Assembly: GCF_001270495.1 (NCBI RefSeq) | Contig: NZ_LGUR01000193.1 | Coordinates: 36,882 to 100,881, forward strand | DNA: 64,000 nt | Direction of reading: 5' to 3' | From: Streptomyces viridochromogenes | GTDB lineage: Bacteria; Actinomycetota; Actinomycetes; Streptomycetales; Streptomycetaceae | Part shown: piece after piece, positions 9,152-19,160 of the stretch | Layout: the number at the start of each line of letters is the position of its first letter | How positions within the stretch are numbered: the stretch's first letter is position 1 | The notes under the pieces: model-generated | Told to the model about the DNA's origin: nothing | The model's input: only the letters and a program-made list of their open reading frames with translations | The model's database searches: none | Position numbers and translations under genes: made by a program

Positions 9152-9243
9152 GCGCCGGAGTCTTTGTTCCGTTCGGAAACAATTTACTCTCGGTTCTGTC
9201 CACGGGGCGGTCGACAGCTGGCCGAACGCCCGGAGCCGGTTAG

Positions 9244-10587
<1,344 letters not shown>

Positions 10588-10645
10588 CCAGGCTGGTCGG
10601 GCTGACCGGCTGACCCCCACCTGGGGTGAGCCTTAGCCAGTCGTA

Positions 10646-10690
10646 CGTACGTCCCCGTACTCGGTCCCGTACCGTGTGCGGGGACGTACG
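10646..10690 (+). terminator. Hairpin between eno and divIC
   Basis: A perfect 12-bp inverted repeat, CGTACGTCCCCG at 10646-10657 and CGGGGACGTACG at 10679-10690, with a 21-base loop. There is no T run, so it may act as a weak terminator, a processing site or an mRNA stabiliser separating abundant eno message from divIC. Confidence 0.4.
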
Positions 10691-10712
10691 CGTGTGAAAC
10701 GGGAGGCGGGAC

Positions 10713-11192
10713 ATGGCCGTCAAGGACCGGGACCGGTTCTCCACCGCGACCAGGATCCGGCTGCTCGGCGAGCAGACGGCGGCCCGCGTCTACCGCTCCC
10801 AGACCAAGCGGCAGGCCCGGCGCTCCAGGCTCACCGGACGCGCCGCGCTGCTCGCGCTGGTCCTCTGCTCCATGGTCGTGGCGCTGGCCTACCCCATAAG
10901 GCAGTACGTCTCCCAGCGCGCCGAGATCGCCGACATGCAGCGGCAGAAGGAGGAGGCCGCCCAGCGCGTCGAGCAGCTGCGCGACCTCAAGGCACGCTGG
11001 CAGGACGACGCGTACGCGGAGCAGCAGATCCGGCTGCGGCTGCACTACGTGCTGCCCGGCGAGACCGGTTACATCGTGGTCGACCCGGACGCGGCCAAGC
11101 AGGCGCGGACCGACCAGAGCGCGGCCGACCGCCCCTGGTACGCGAACATCTGGGACGGGGTCGACAAGGCCGACGCCGCCGCCGACCACTGA
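10713..11192 (+). CDS. divIC: Septum formation initiator DivIC/FtsB-like protein
   Basis: 159 residues: a basic cytoplasmic N-terminus of about 45 residues, one membrane helix (LLALVLCSMVVALAYPI), then an extracytoplasmic coiled coil (QRAEIADMQRQKEEAAQRV) and the family's C-terminal motif around DDAYAEQQIRLRLHYVLPGE. DivIC belongs to the divisome complex with DivIB/FtsQ and FtsL; in Streptomyces it acts in sporulation septation. RBS GGGAGG sits seven bases before ATG 10713. The position downstream of eno is conserved in actinobacteria. It is followed after 29 bases by the DUF501 gene. Confidence 0.92.
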   Translation: MAVKDRDRFSTATRIRLLGEQTAARVYRSQTKRQARRSRLTGRAALLALVLCSMVVALAYPIRQYVSQRAEIADMQRQKEEAAQRVEQLRDLKARWQDDAYAEQQIRLRLHYVLPGETGYIVVDPDAAKQARTDQSAADRPWYANIWDGVDKADAAADH

Positions 11193-11221
11193 GCCCAGCG
11201 AGAACCGATAGAAAGACAGGC

Positions 11222-11821
11222 ATGCAAACGCCCCCGCCGCCCACTCCGCGCACCGAGCCCACCGACGCGGATGTCGAGGCCTTCAAGCAGCAGCTCGGGC
11301 GCCCCCCGCGCGGGCTGCGCGCGATCGCGCACCGGTGCCCGTGCGGGCAGCCGGACGTCGTCGAGACGGCCCCGCGCCTGCCCGACGGCACGCCCTTCCC
11401 GACGCTGTACTACCTGACGTGCCCGAAGGCGTCGTCGGCGATCGGCACGCTGGAGGCGAACGGCGTGATGAAGGAGATGACGGCGCGGCTGGAGAGCGAC
11501 CCGGAACTGGCCGCGTCCTACCGGGCCGCGCACGAGGACTACATCCGGCGCCGCGACGAGATCGAGGAGCTGAAGGGCTTCCCGAGCGCGGGCGGCATGC
11601 CGGACCGGGTGAAGTGCCTGCACGTCCTGGTCGCGCACTCGCTGGCGGCCGGGCCCGGGGTCAACCCGCTGGGCGACGAGGCGATCGCCATGCTGCCGGA
11701 GTGGTGGGCCAAGGGCCCGTGCGTGCCTCCGTTCGCGACGCAGGAGGACGTCGTCAAGCTCGGCGCGAACGGCGGCGGCTTCTTCGGTACGGACGACACG
11801 GACGAGGGGGCCGAGAAGTGA
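11222..11821 (+). CDS. DUF501 domain protein
   Basis: 199 residues, soluble, function unknown. The DUF501 signature is clear: LGRPPRGLRAIAHRCPCGQPDVVET near the N-terminus with a CPCG cysteine pair, then PTLYYLTCPKASSAIGTLEANGVM, and a C-terminal VKCLHVLVAHSLAAGPGVNPLGDEA block. The Cys and His residues could bind a metal (inference). It always sits between divIC and the Ppx/GppA gene in actinobacteria. The RBS is weak (AAAGACAGG). The stop codon overlaps the ppx GTG start by four bases, so these two are co-translated. Confidence 0.88.
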   Translation: MQTPPPPTPRTEPTDADVEAFKQQLGRPPRGLRAIAHRCPCGQPDVVETAPRLPDGTPFPTLYYLTCPKASSAIGTLEANGVMKEMTARLESDPELAASYRAAHEDYIRRRDEIEELKGFPSAGGMPDRVKCLHVLVAHSLAAGPGVNPLGDEAIAMLPEWWAKGPCVPPFATQEDVVKLGANGGGFFGTDDTDEGAEK

Positions 11822-12813
11822 CCCGCGTCGCCGCCATCGATTGCGGTACGAACTCCATCCGGCTCCTCGTCGCCGACGTCACGGTGCCCGACAGCGCCTC
11901 CGGCGCGGGGGCCACCGGCAAACTCGTCGACCTGGACCGCCGTATGACCATCGTGCGCCTGGGCCAGGGCGTCGACCGTACGGGCCGGCTCGCCCCCGAG
12001 GCCCTGGAGCGCACCTTCGCCGCCTGCCGGGACTACGCGGCGATCATCAAGGAACACGGCGCCGAGCGGCTCCGCTTCGTCGCCACCTCCGCCTCCCGGG
12101 ACGCCGAGAACCGGGACGAGTTCGTGCGCGGGGTCATGGACATCCTGGGCGTCGAGCCCGAGGTCGTCACCGGGGACCAGGAGGCCGAGTTCTCCTTCAC
12201 CGGGGCGACGAAGGAGCTGGTGGGCCGCGAGGACCTGCACCGGCCCTACCTCGTCGTGGACATCGGCGGCGGGTCGACCGAGTTCGTCGTCGGCGAGGAG
12301 CACGTCCGCGCGGCACGTTCCGTGGACGTCGGCTGCGTGCGGATGACCGAGCGCCACCTGGTCAGCGACGGCGTCGTCTGCGACCCGCCCTCCGAGGAGC
12401 GGATCGCGGCGATGCGGGCCGACATCGAGGCCGCCCTCGATCTCGCCGAGCTGACGGTGCCGTTGCGCGAGGCGAAGACGCTGGTGGGGCTCGCCGGTTC
12501 GGTCACCACGATGTCGGCGATCGCCCAGGACCTGCCCGAGTACGACTCGGCCCGCATCCACCACTCCCGGATCAGCCACGACCGGGTCCGCCGGATCACC
12601 GACTGGCTGCTGCACTCCACCCACGCCGAGCGCGCGGCCGTACCCTCCATGCACCCGGGGCGAGTTGACGTCATCGCCGCGGGCGCGCTGGTGCTGCTCG
12701 CCATCATGGAACGGATCGGCGCCGAGGAGGTCGTCGTCAGCGAGCACGACATCCTCGACGGCATCGCCTTCCAGGTCGCGGAAGACGCCGAGGCGGGCAG
12801 GCGCAGGGACTGA
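11818..12813 (+). CDS. ppx: Ppx/GppA-family exopolyphosphatase
   Basis: 331 residues of the sugar-kinase/HSP70-like ASKHA fold. Phosphate-1 loop: AAIDCGTNSIRLLVADV; phosphate-2: VVDIGGGSTEFVV; adenosine-type loop: GLAGSVTTMSAIAQ; the C-terminal helix EHDILDGIAFQVAE is typical. Family members release phosphate from polyphosphate or hydrolyse pppGpp to ppGpp; which one applies here cannot be told from the sequence. It is the short actinobacterial form without the C-terminal HD domain. GTG 11818 overlaps the previous stop (GTGA). A perfect hairpin terminator follows. Confidence 0.88.
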   Translation: MTRVAAIDCGTNSIRLLVADVTVPDSASGAGATGKLVDLDRRMTIVRLGQGVDRTGRLAPEALERTFAACRDYAAIIKEHGAERLRFVATSASRDAENRDEFVRGVMDILGVEPEVVTGDQEAEFSFTGATKELVGREDLHRPYLVVDIGGGSTEFVVGEEHVRAARSVDVGCVRMTERHLVSDGVVCDPPSEERIAAMRADIEAALDLAELTVPLREAKTLVGLAGSVTTMSAIAQDLPEYDSARIHHSRISHDRVRRITDWLLHSTHAERAAVPSMHPGRVDVIAAGALVLLAIMERIGAEEVVVSEHDILDGIAFQVAEDAEAGRRRD

Positions 12814-12825
12814 CCTGCCGCGACA

Positions 12826-12868
12826 CGGAACGGCCCCGGTACCTCACGGAGGACCGGGGCCGTCGTGT
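12826..12868 (+). terminator. Bidirectional hairpin terminator after ppx
   Basis: GGCCCCGGT (12832-12840) pairs with ACCGGGGCC (12853-12861), extended on both sides by imperfect ACGG/CCGT-type pairs. It lies between the convergent ppx gene and the small secreted-peptide gene. There is no clear T tract. Confidence 0.7.
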
Positions 12869-12891
12869 GTCAGCCCGTGCGGGCTTGTCCG

Positions 12892-13110
12892 TCAGTTGCA
12901 GAGGAGGACGATGAGGCCGCTGCACCCTCCGTCGTCACCATGTCCGCCGTAGGCCGTGGACGCCTGTACGGCCGTGGCCTTCGTGGCGACGGGGTGGGCG
13001 GGCGTGGCGACGGCCGTGGCCGCCCCCGCTGCGAGGGCGATGCCGAGGGCAGCGCCGACCGTGACTATTCGGGAGGTGGCCCGCTGGAGGGCCTTCTGTG
13101 AGGTGATCAT
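12892..13110 (-). CDS. Very small secreted protein, function unknown
   Basis: 72 residues. The N-terminal half is a signal peptide or membrane segment (ATSRIVTVGAALGIALAAGAATAVA, as adjoining parts) preceded by basic residues; cleavage near ATA/VAT or AHP/VAT would leave about 30-38 residues. The mature tail is Gly/Asp-rich (YGGHGDDGGCSG) and has two cysteines eight residues apart at the very end (CSGLIVLLCN), which could form a disulfide loop. The RBS is weak (AGGGCAC). It resembles no named family that I can recognise and is not a chaplin. The good codon bias and signal-like start argue that it is real. Confidence 0.55.
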   Translation of the reverse strand: MITSQKALQRATSRIVTVGAALGIALAAGAATAVATPAHPVATKATAVQASTAYGGHGDDGGCSGLIVLLCN

Positions 13111-13671
13111 GGCTGCACGTTATGTGCCCTTCTGATCAATTTCGCGCGGAGTGTGGCCGACCGAGTGACGGCCATGAGGGGAGGGTGACCCGGGTCGCAT
13201 CGGCGGGGTGGTCCGGGTCTCGGTTGCTACTGCTCGGTAGCCGTCGGTTGAGCAGGTCGGCTAGCGTATGAGCGCTCCTGAGGGGGCCTTTTGAGGCCGC
13301 CGGCGACCCCCTGAAGGCACCCGCTCAAGAACCTTCGTGAAGTTCTTCACAAGGAATTGGGCCCTGGAGAAGCACGGATGGGTGCCGGTTGACCCTTCCG
13401 AGGGGTGAACAGGCCCTTGAACATGTTCAGATGGCCGGTGTAAGGAAGGATCGGGAGGCCGCCGACGGACGGTGTTTCGGCCCGCTCACGGAGGCCCTGA
13501 AGAGCCAGAGAGGCAGCTCACGCGGCATTGACAACGGGGCGTAACGCTTCCGGGTTCCCGATTGTGACCATGACCTGGGTCACGCGGGCCGGGGAGTGTA
13601 GCACAGGGCATGGAAGAGCTTGTGAAGGGGCGCACGAGCGACCCCCCTGAGGCGGGTGGATACTCGATGGC
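13111..13671. other. 561-base divergent intergenic region before ndh
   Basis: No gene is seen. It holds a hairpin-prone stretch (GGGGG...CCCCC with an inner GGCC/GGCC, about 13275-13313), a Rex-like operator (13335-13352), a 12-bp perfect palindrome TGAACATGTTCA (13418-13429), a TTGACA (13528), and a cluster GTGACC/TGACC/GGTCAC (13564-13583) with GTGACC and GGTCAC as inverted arms. This is unusually long and structured for a Streptomyces promoter region. Confidence 0.6.
13335..13352. promoter_or_regulatory. Candidate Rex (NADH-sensing repressor) operator
   Basis: The 18 bases TCGTGAAGTTCTTCACAA match the Streptomyces Rex consensus TTGTGAANNNNTTCACAA at 13 of 14 fixed positions. Rex represses respiratory genes when NADH is low relative to NAD. 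The target here would be ndh, whose start codon is 320 bases downstream, so the promoter may be far upstream with a long leader. Confidence 0.7.
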
Positions 13672-15060
13672 ATGAGCACCACGGAGCGTCCCAGGATCCT
13701 CGTAGTAGGCGGTGGGTACGTAGGCCTGTACGCAGCTCGGCGCATCCTCAAGAAGATGCGCTACGGCGAGGCGACCGTCACGGTCGTCGACCCCCGGTCG
13801 TACATGACCTACCAGCCCTTCCTCCCCGAAACCGCCGCCGGCAGCATCTCCCCGCGCCACGTCGTCGTCCCGCTGCGACGCGTGCTGCCCAAGGCGGAGG
13901 TCCTCACCGGCCGGGTCACCACCATCGATCAGGACCGCAAGGTCGCCACGATCGCCCCGCTGGTCGGCGAGGCGTACGAGCTGCCCTTCGACTACCTGGT
14001 CATCGCGATGGGCGCGGTCTCCCGCACCTTCCCGATCCCCGGCCTCGCCGAGCAGGGCATCGGCATGAAGGGCATTGAGGAGGCCATCGGCCTGCGCAAC
14101 CACGTCCTCGAGCAGCTCGACAAGGCCGACTCCACGACCGACGAGGAGATCCGCCGCAAGGCGCTCACCTTCGTCTTCATCGGCGGTGGCTTCGCGGGCG
14201 CGGAGACCATCGGCGAGGTCGAGGACATGGCCCGCGACGCGGCGAAGTACTACACCAGCGTCTCCCGTGAGGACATGCGGTTCGTCCTCGTCGACGCCGC
14301 CGACAAGATCCTCCCCGAGGTCGGCCCCAAGCTCGGCCAGTACGGCAAGGAGCACCTGGAGAGCCGTGGCGTGGAGATCTACCTCTCCACCTCCATGGAC
14401 TCCTGCGTCGACGGCCACGTCGTGCTGAAGAACGGCCTGGAGGTCGACTCCAACACGATCGTCTGGACGGCCGGTGTCAAGCCGAACCCGGCCCTGTCCC
14501 GCTTCGGCCTGCCCCTCGGCCCCCGCGGTCACGTCGACTGCGAGCCGAGCCTCCAGGTCAAGGGCACCGACTACATCTGGGCCGCCGGCGACAACGCCCA
14601 GGTCCCGGACATCGTCGGCCGCAAGGCGGGCAACGAGAACGCCTGGTGCCCGCCGAACGCACAGCACGCGCTGCGTCAGGCGCGCGTCCTCGGCGACAAC
14701 GTGATCTCCGGTATGCGGGGCTTCCCGCAGAAGGACTACTCGCACGCCAACAAGGGCGCGGTGGCGGGCCTCGGCCTCCACAAGGGCGTCGCGATGATCG
14801 TCATGGGCAAGATGAAGATCAAGCTCAAGGGCCGTCTCGCCTGGTACATGCACCGTGGCTACCACGGCCTCGCGATGCCGACCTGGAACCGCAAGGTCCG
14901 CGTCTTCGCCGACTGGACCCTCGGCATGTTCCTCAAGCGCGAGGTCGTCTCCCTCGGCGCGATGGAGCACCCGCGCGAGGAGTTCTACGAGGCCGCCAAG
15001 CCGGCCCCGGTCGCTGCCGCGAGCAAGGCCGAGAAGGGCGAGAAGGCCAAGGCCTCCTGA
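13672..15060 (+). CDS. ndh: Type II NADH dehydrogenase
   Basis: 462-residue non-proton-pumping NADH:quinone oxidoreductase, peripheral on the inner face of the membrane. FAD-binding GGGYVG near residue 12 and the NADH-binding FVFIGGGFAGAE near residue 169 are intact, as are YQPFLPE and the AAGDNAQVPD flavin motif. The C-terminal half has the amphipathic, basic membrane-docking region (MGKMKIKLKGRLAWYMHRGYHG), and the tail is Ala/Lys-rich. ATG 13672 lacks a good Shine-Dalgarno sequence. It is likely controlled by Rex (site at 13335) and ends at a strong terminator. Confidence 0.95.
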   Translation: MSTTERPRILVVGGGYVGLYAARRILKKMRYGEATVTVVDPRSYMTYQPFLPETAAGSISPRHVVVPLRRVLPKAEVLTGRVTTIDQDRKVATIAPLVGEAYELPFDYLVIAMGAVSRTFPIPGLAEQGIGMKGIEEAIGLRNHVLEQLDKADSTTDEEIRRKALTFVFIGGGFAGAETIGEVEDMARDAAKYYTSVSREDMRFVLVDAADKILPEVGPKLGQYGKEHLESRGVEIYLSTSMDSCVDGHVVLKNGLEVDSNTIVWTAGVKPNPALSRFGLPLGPRGHVDCEPSLQVKGTDYIWAAGDNAQVPDIVGRKAGNENAWCPPNAQHALRQARVLGDNVISGMRGFPQKDYSHANKGAVAGLGLHKGVAMIVMGKMKIKLKGRLAWYMHRGYHGLAMPTWNRKVRVFADWTLGMFLKREVVSLGAMEHPREEFYEAAKPAPVAAASKAEKGEKAKAS

Positions 15061-15096
15061 CCCTGTCCGGCTGACCTCCCGAGGTCGCTGAACCAC

Positions 15097-15138
15097 CCGA
15101 AGGACCTCCCGCCATCCGTGGTGCGGGAGGTCCTTCGG
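15097..15138 (+). terminator. Strong hairpin terminator after ndh
   Basis: A perfect 16-bp stem, CCGAAGGACCTCCCGC at 15097-15112 against GCGGGAGGTCCTTCGG at 15123-15138, with a 10-base loop; only a C/T mix follows. Confidence 0.85.
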
Positions 15139-15261
15139 CCTTCCCCGCCTCCGTCGCGGTTGTTTGCCCAGCCGTAACGCGCGTGGGGGACTGCGCACAG
15201 GGCTCCCAGGTGTTTACGTGGTGTTGGGACATTCCGGGATCCGATCACGGAGGTGTGCGCC

Positions 15262-16560
15262 ATGGCAGACGCCGCGGTGCGGCTGAAGAGCCTTCTCGAA
15301 CAGTTGCTGGGAGTTCCGCTCCCGGTGCGCATCCGCGCCTGGGACGGTTCGCAGGCGGGGCCGCCGGGCGCGCCGACCCTCGTCGTACGCAATCGCCGCG
15401 CCGTCCGGCGGCTGCTGTTCAAGCCCGGTGAACTGGGCCTGGCCCGGGCCTGGGTGGCCGGGGACCTCGACATCGAGGGGGATCTCTACACCGCCCTCGA
15501 TCTGCTCTCCGGGCTCGTGTGGGAGCGGGGGGAGGACGCCCGAAGCCTGGCTCAGGCGCTCCGGGATCCCGAGGTGCGGGCCGCGGTCCGCGGGCTCGTC
15601 CGGCTCGGCGGGGTTCCGCTGCCGCCCGCGCCGCCCCCCGAGGAGGTGCGCCGGGCCCGCGGCCATCTGCACACCAAGCGCACCGACAGACGCGCCATCA
15701 GCCACCACTACGACGTCGGCAACGACTTCTACGAGATCGTCCTCGGGCCGTCCATGGTGTACTCCTGCGCCTACTGGGCGGCCTCGCCCCCGGCCGGCAC
15801 CCTTGAGGACGCCCAGCGCGACAAGCTCGACCTCGTCTGCCGCAAGCTCGCCCTCGGGCCCGGCCAGCGGCTGCTCGACGTCGGCTGCGGCTGGGGCTCC
15901 ATGGCCATGCACGCGGCCCGCGAGTACGGCGCGCGCGTCGTCGGCGTCACCCTCTCCCAGGAACAGGCGGTCTACGCCCGCAAGCGCGTCGCCGACGAGG
16001 GGCTCACCGACAGGGTGGAGATCCGCGTCCAGGACTACCGGGACGTCGACGACGGGCCGTACGACGCCGTCTCCTCCATCGGCATGGCCGAACACGTCGG
16101 CGCCGAGCGGTACCTGGAGTACGCCGACGTCCTGTACCGGCTGCTGAAGCCCGGGGGGCGGCTGCTCAACCACCAGATCGGGCGGCGGCCGCAGCGCGAC
16201 GAATCCTCCTACCAGGTCGACGAGTTCATCGACTCCTATGTCTTCCCCGACGGTGAGCTGCAGCCCATCGGCGTCACCGTCACCCAGCTCGAACGGGCCG
16301 GTTTCGAGGTGCGCGACGTCGAGTCGATCCGGGAGCACTACGCCCTGACCCTGCGCCGCTGGGTCGACCGGCTGGAGGCCGACTGGGCGCGGGCGGTCAG
16401 GCTCACCGGCCCGGGGCGCGCCCGCGTCTGGCAGCTGTACATGGCCGCCTGCGCGCTCGCCTTCGAACGCAACCGCATCGGCGTCAACCAGGTGCTGGCG
16501 ATCAGGACGTCCGACTCCGGTGACTCGGGGATGCCGCTGCGCTCCCGCACCTGGAACTGA
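15262..16560 (+). CDS. cfa: Cyclopropane-fatty-acyl-phospholipid synthase
   Basis: 432-residue SAM-dependent methyltransferase that adds a methylene bridge to unsaturated acyl chains of membrane phospholipids. Signature stretches: SHHYDVGNDFYEIVLGP, MVYSCAYW, the SAM-binding LLDVGCGWGSMAMHAA (about residues 204-219), and SIGMAEHVGAE with the bicarbonate-site Glu/His region, then LLNHQIG. The N-terminal ~130 residues are the usual lipid-binding part. ATG 15262 is preferred over GTG 15253 because CACGGAGG ends eight bases before it. It stands alone between two strong terminators. Confidence 0.93.
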   Translation: MADAAVRLKSLLEQLLGVPLPVRIRAWDGSQAGPPGAPTLVVRNRRAVRRLLFKPGELGLARAWVAGDLDIEGDLYTALDLLSGLVWERGEDARSLAQALRDPEVRAAVRGLVRLGGVPLPPAPPPEEVRRARGHLHTKRTDRRAISHHYDVGNDFYEIVLGPSMVYSCAYWAASPPAGTLEDAQRDKLDLVCRKLALGPGQRLLDVGCGWGSMAMHAAREYGARVVGVTLSQEQAVYARKRVADEGLTDRVEIRVQDYRDVDDGPYDAVSSIGMAEHVGAERYLEYADVLYRLLKPGGRLLNHQIGRRPQRDESSYQVDEFIDSYVFPDGELQPIGVTVTQLERAGFEVRDVESIREHYALTLRRWVDRLEADWARAVRLTGPGRARVWQLYMAACALAFERNRIGVNQVLAIRTSDSGDSGMPLRSRTWN

Positions 16561-16564
16561 AACC

Positions 16565-16603
16565 ACACGGGCCCCGCTCCCTCCCGGGAACGGGGCCCAT
16601 GTG
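16565..16603 (+). terminator. Bidirectional terminator between cfa and the ABC exporter
   Basis: GGGCCCCG (16569-16576) pairs with CGGGGCCC (16591-16598), with an inner CTCCC/GGGAA part and CACAC/ATGTG-like flanks. It lies between convergent genes. Confidence 0.75.
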
Positions 16604-16625
16604 CGCGTACGGCTGTCTCGTACGG

Positions 16626-19160
16626 CTATTCCGTCTTGATCGCGTTCAGCATGTTCAGCCGCGCGGCGTTGCGGGCCGGCCACAGCGCGGCCAGGACGCC
16701 CACCAGACCGGCCAGCACCAGGAAGATCCCGATCCGGTCCCAGGGCAGGACCAGCGTGTAGCCCGGGATCTGGTCCGCGAAGGTCTCGCCGATCGCCCAG
16801 CCGAGGAACGAGCCGAGGCCGATGCCGACCACCGCGCCGAACACCGAGATGACCACGGCCTCCAGCCGGACCATCCGCTTCACCCGGCGCCGGTCGAGAC
16901 CGATCGCGCGCAGCATGCCGATCTCCTGCTGCCGTTCGAAGACCGACATCGCGAGGGTGTTGACGACCCCCAGCACGGCGATGATCAGGGCCATCGCCAG
17001 CAGGCCGTACATGATGTTCAGCAGGGTGTTGATGACGCCGCCGAACTCGTTGCGGATGTCCTGCCGGTCCATGATCGTGATCGCGGGGTTGTCGCCCAGC
17101 GCGTCGGTGAGGACCTTCTCGTTCGCCGCGGACTGGCCGCCGTCCACCTTCACGAAGATCTGCTGGATGGACGGCTGCACCTCGTGCGGGTTCACGACCT
17201 TCGTGTCGACGAGGACGGGGGAGAGGAACTCGCTGTCCTTGAAGACGGCGCCGACCGTCAGCGTGCCCTTCTTCTCGTCGTTGAAGGTGACGGGGACGCT
17301 GTCGCCGGGCTTCCAGCCCTTGCTCTTGGCCGTCTTCTCGGCGACCGCGATCCGGCCCTCGGCCAGCGTGCCGATGTTGCCGCTGACGACGTCGACGTTC
17401 AGTACCTGCTCGATGTCGCCCGGCGTGACCGCCGAAGCGGACACGTAGTCGTCGTCACCCGCCTGGAAGTAGACGCTCTGCTGCGGCGAGACCGCGGAGA
17501 CGCCCTTGGCCTTCTCCAGCGCCGTCAGCGCGGACTCGTCGAGGGCCCCGCCGTTCGCCATCGAGACCATGTAGTCGGCCTTGATGTTGTCCGTGGTCAT
17601 CTTGTCGATGGCCGCGCCGACCGTGGCCCCGAGCACCGACAGGCCGGTGACCAGCGTCAGTCCGATCGCCAGCGCCGAGGCGGTGGCGCCGGTACGGCGC
17701 GGATTGCGGACCGCGTTCTGGCCGGCCAGCTTGCCGGCCACCCCGAAGGGACCGGCGAGCAGCGGACGGACGAGCGCGATCACGGGCCGGGACAGCAGCG
17801 GGATCAGGATGATCACACCGACCAGCGCGAAGAACGCGCCCGCCGCGATGTACATCCGGCCGTCGTCGCCGCCGGACGAGGCACCCAGCACGATCCCGGC
17901 GGCGCCGAGGGCGGTGATGGCCGCGCCGATGGAGTTGCGCACCACCAGCGACTTGGTGGTCGCGACCGCGTGGACGCTGCTCATGGCCGCCACCGGCGGG
18001 ATCTTCGCGGCGCGGCGGCCGGGCAGCCAGGCGGCGAACATCGTGATCAGCACACCGACGCTGACCGCGGCGATCACCGGCGTGGCGGACAGGACCAGCG
18101 GGCCGCCCGGAATCTTCATGCCGAACGCGGCCATGCCGGACCGCAGTCCGACCGCCAGCCCGATGCCGAGGACGAAGCCGATCACCGAGGCGACCAGGCC
18201 CACGACCGCGGCCTCGGCGAGCACCGAGCGGGTGATCTGCCTGCGCGACGCGCCGACGGCCCGCATCAGCGCGATCTCCTTCGTGCGCTGGGCGACCAGC
18301 ATCGTGAAGGTGTTGGAGATCAGGAAGATCCCGACGAAGAGCGCGATGCCCGCGAAGCCGAGCAGGACCTGCTTGAGCGAGCCCAGGCCCTGTTCGATCT
18401 GCTCGGCCTGCTCGTCCGCGAGCGCCTGGCCGGTCTGGGCCTCGGCGGTGTCCGGCAGCAGCGGCTTGACCGCGTCCAGGATCTTCTTGTCGTCCGCGCC
18501 GGAGGCGGCGGTGATGGTGGCGCTCTCGAAGTAGCCCGGCTTGAGGTACTGCTTCTGGGCGACCGCGGTGTCGAAGAGGACGAGGCTGCCGCCGGCGTTC
18601 ACGGCGCCGTCCTCGGTGGTGAACACGCCGCTGAGGGTGTACTCCTTCACCGGCCCGTTCGTGGCGACCCGGACCCGGTCGCCGACCTGGTACTCGCCCT
18701 TGGCCGCGGACTCCTTGTCCAGGGCGATCTGATCGTCCTTCACCGGGCCGGAGCCGTCGGTGAACGTGTAGGCGGGGTCCTTGCCGTCCTTGCCGGGGGC
18801 GAAGTTGGAGCCCTTGTTGGACCAGCCGACGCCGATCAGCTTCCCGTCGGGGTCGGCGACGCCGGCGAAGCCTTCGACGCGGCCGTACGCGGCGTCGACG
18901 CCGTCCACCGCGGCGATCTTGTCGAGGGTCTTCCGGGAGAGGCCGGGCTCCTCCTTGGCGTCGTCCGGGTTGGCGTAGGAGGTGATGGCGACGGCGACGT
19001 TGTCGTAGCTCTTCGCCGACTGGTTGCGGAAGGCGTTGGAGAGGGTGTCGGCGAAGACCAGGGTGCCGGAGACGAACGCGACGCCGAGCATCACGGCGAG
19101 CACGGTCATCAGGAGCCGGGCCTTGTGCGCGAGGACGTTGCGCAGGGCGGTGCGGAACAT
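16626..19160 (-). CDS. ABC transporter permease, FtsX/MacB type (double)
   Basis: 844-residue permease. It starts at MFRTALRNVLAHKARLLMT with the first membrane helix, has a large extracytoplasmic MacB-PCD-like domain (about residues 40-240), three helices of a first FtsX core (VLLGFAGIALFVGIFLISNTF, LAEAAVVGLVASVIGF...), a middle helix pair, a second periplasmic domain and a second FtsX core at the C-terminus (INTLLNIMYGLLAMALIIAV, MSVFERQQEIGMLRAIG). The coupling helices with 'E(I/M)xLMRAVG' occur twice. This duplicated form is typical of actinobacterial lipoprotein/antimicrobial-export systems. ATG 19160 shares its A with the stop of the ATPase gene (TGATG). The substrate is unknown. Confidence 0.92.
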   Translation of the reverse strand: MFRTALRNVLAHKARLLMTVLAVMLGVAFVSGTLVFADTLSNAFRNQSAKSYDNVAVAITSYANPDDAKEEPGLSRKTLDKIAAVDGVDAAYGRVEGFAGVADPDGKLIGVGWSNKGSNFAPGKDGKDPAYTFTDGSGPVKDDQIALDKESAAKGEYQVGDRVRVATNGPVKEYTLSGVFTTEDGAVNAGGSLVLFDTAVAQKQYLKPGYFESATITAASGADDKKILDAVKPLLPDTAEAQTGQALADEQAEQIEQGLGSLKQVLLGFAGIALFVGIFLISNTFTMLVAQRTKEIALMRAVGASRRQITRSVLAEAAVVGLVASVIGFVLGIGLAVGLRSGMAAFGMKIPGGPLVLSATPVIAAVSVGVLITMFAAWLPGRRAAKIPPVAAMSSVHAVATTKSLVVRNSIGAAITALGAAGIVLGASSGGDDGRMYIAAGAFFALVGVIILIPLLSRPVIALVRPLLAGPFGVAGKLAGQNAVRNPRRTGATASALAIGLTLVTGLSVLGATVGAAIDKMTTDNIKADYMVSMANGGALDESALTALEKAKGVSAVSPQQSVYFQAGDDDYVSASAVTPGDIEQVLNVDVVSGNIGTLAEGRIAVAEKTAKSKGWKPGDSVPVTFNDEKKGTLTVGAVFKDSEFLSPVLVDTKVVNPHEVQPSIQQIFVKVDGGQSAANEKVLTDALGDNPAITIMDRQDIRNEFGGVINTLLNIMYGLLAMALIIAVLGVVNTLAMSVFERQQEIGMLRAIGLDRRRVKRMVRLEAVVISVFGAVVGIGLGSFLGWAIGETFADQIPGYTLVLPWDRIGIFLVLAGLVGVLAALWPARNAARLNMLNAIKTE

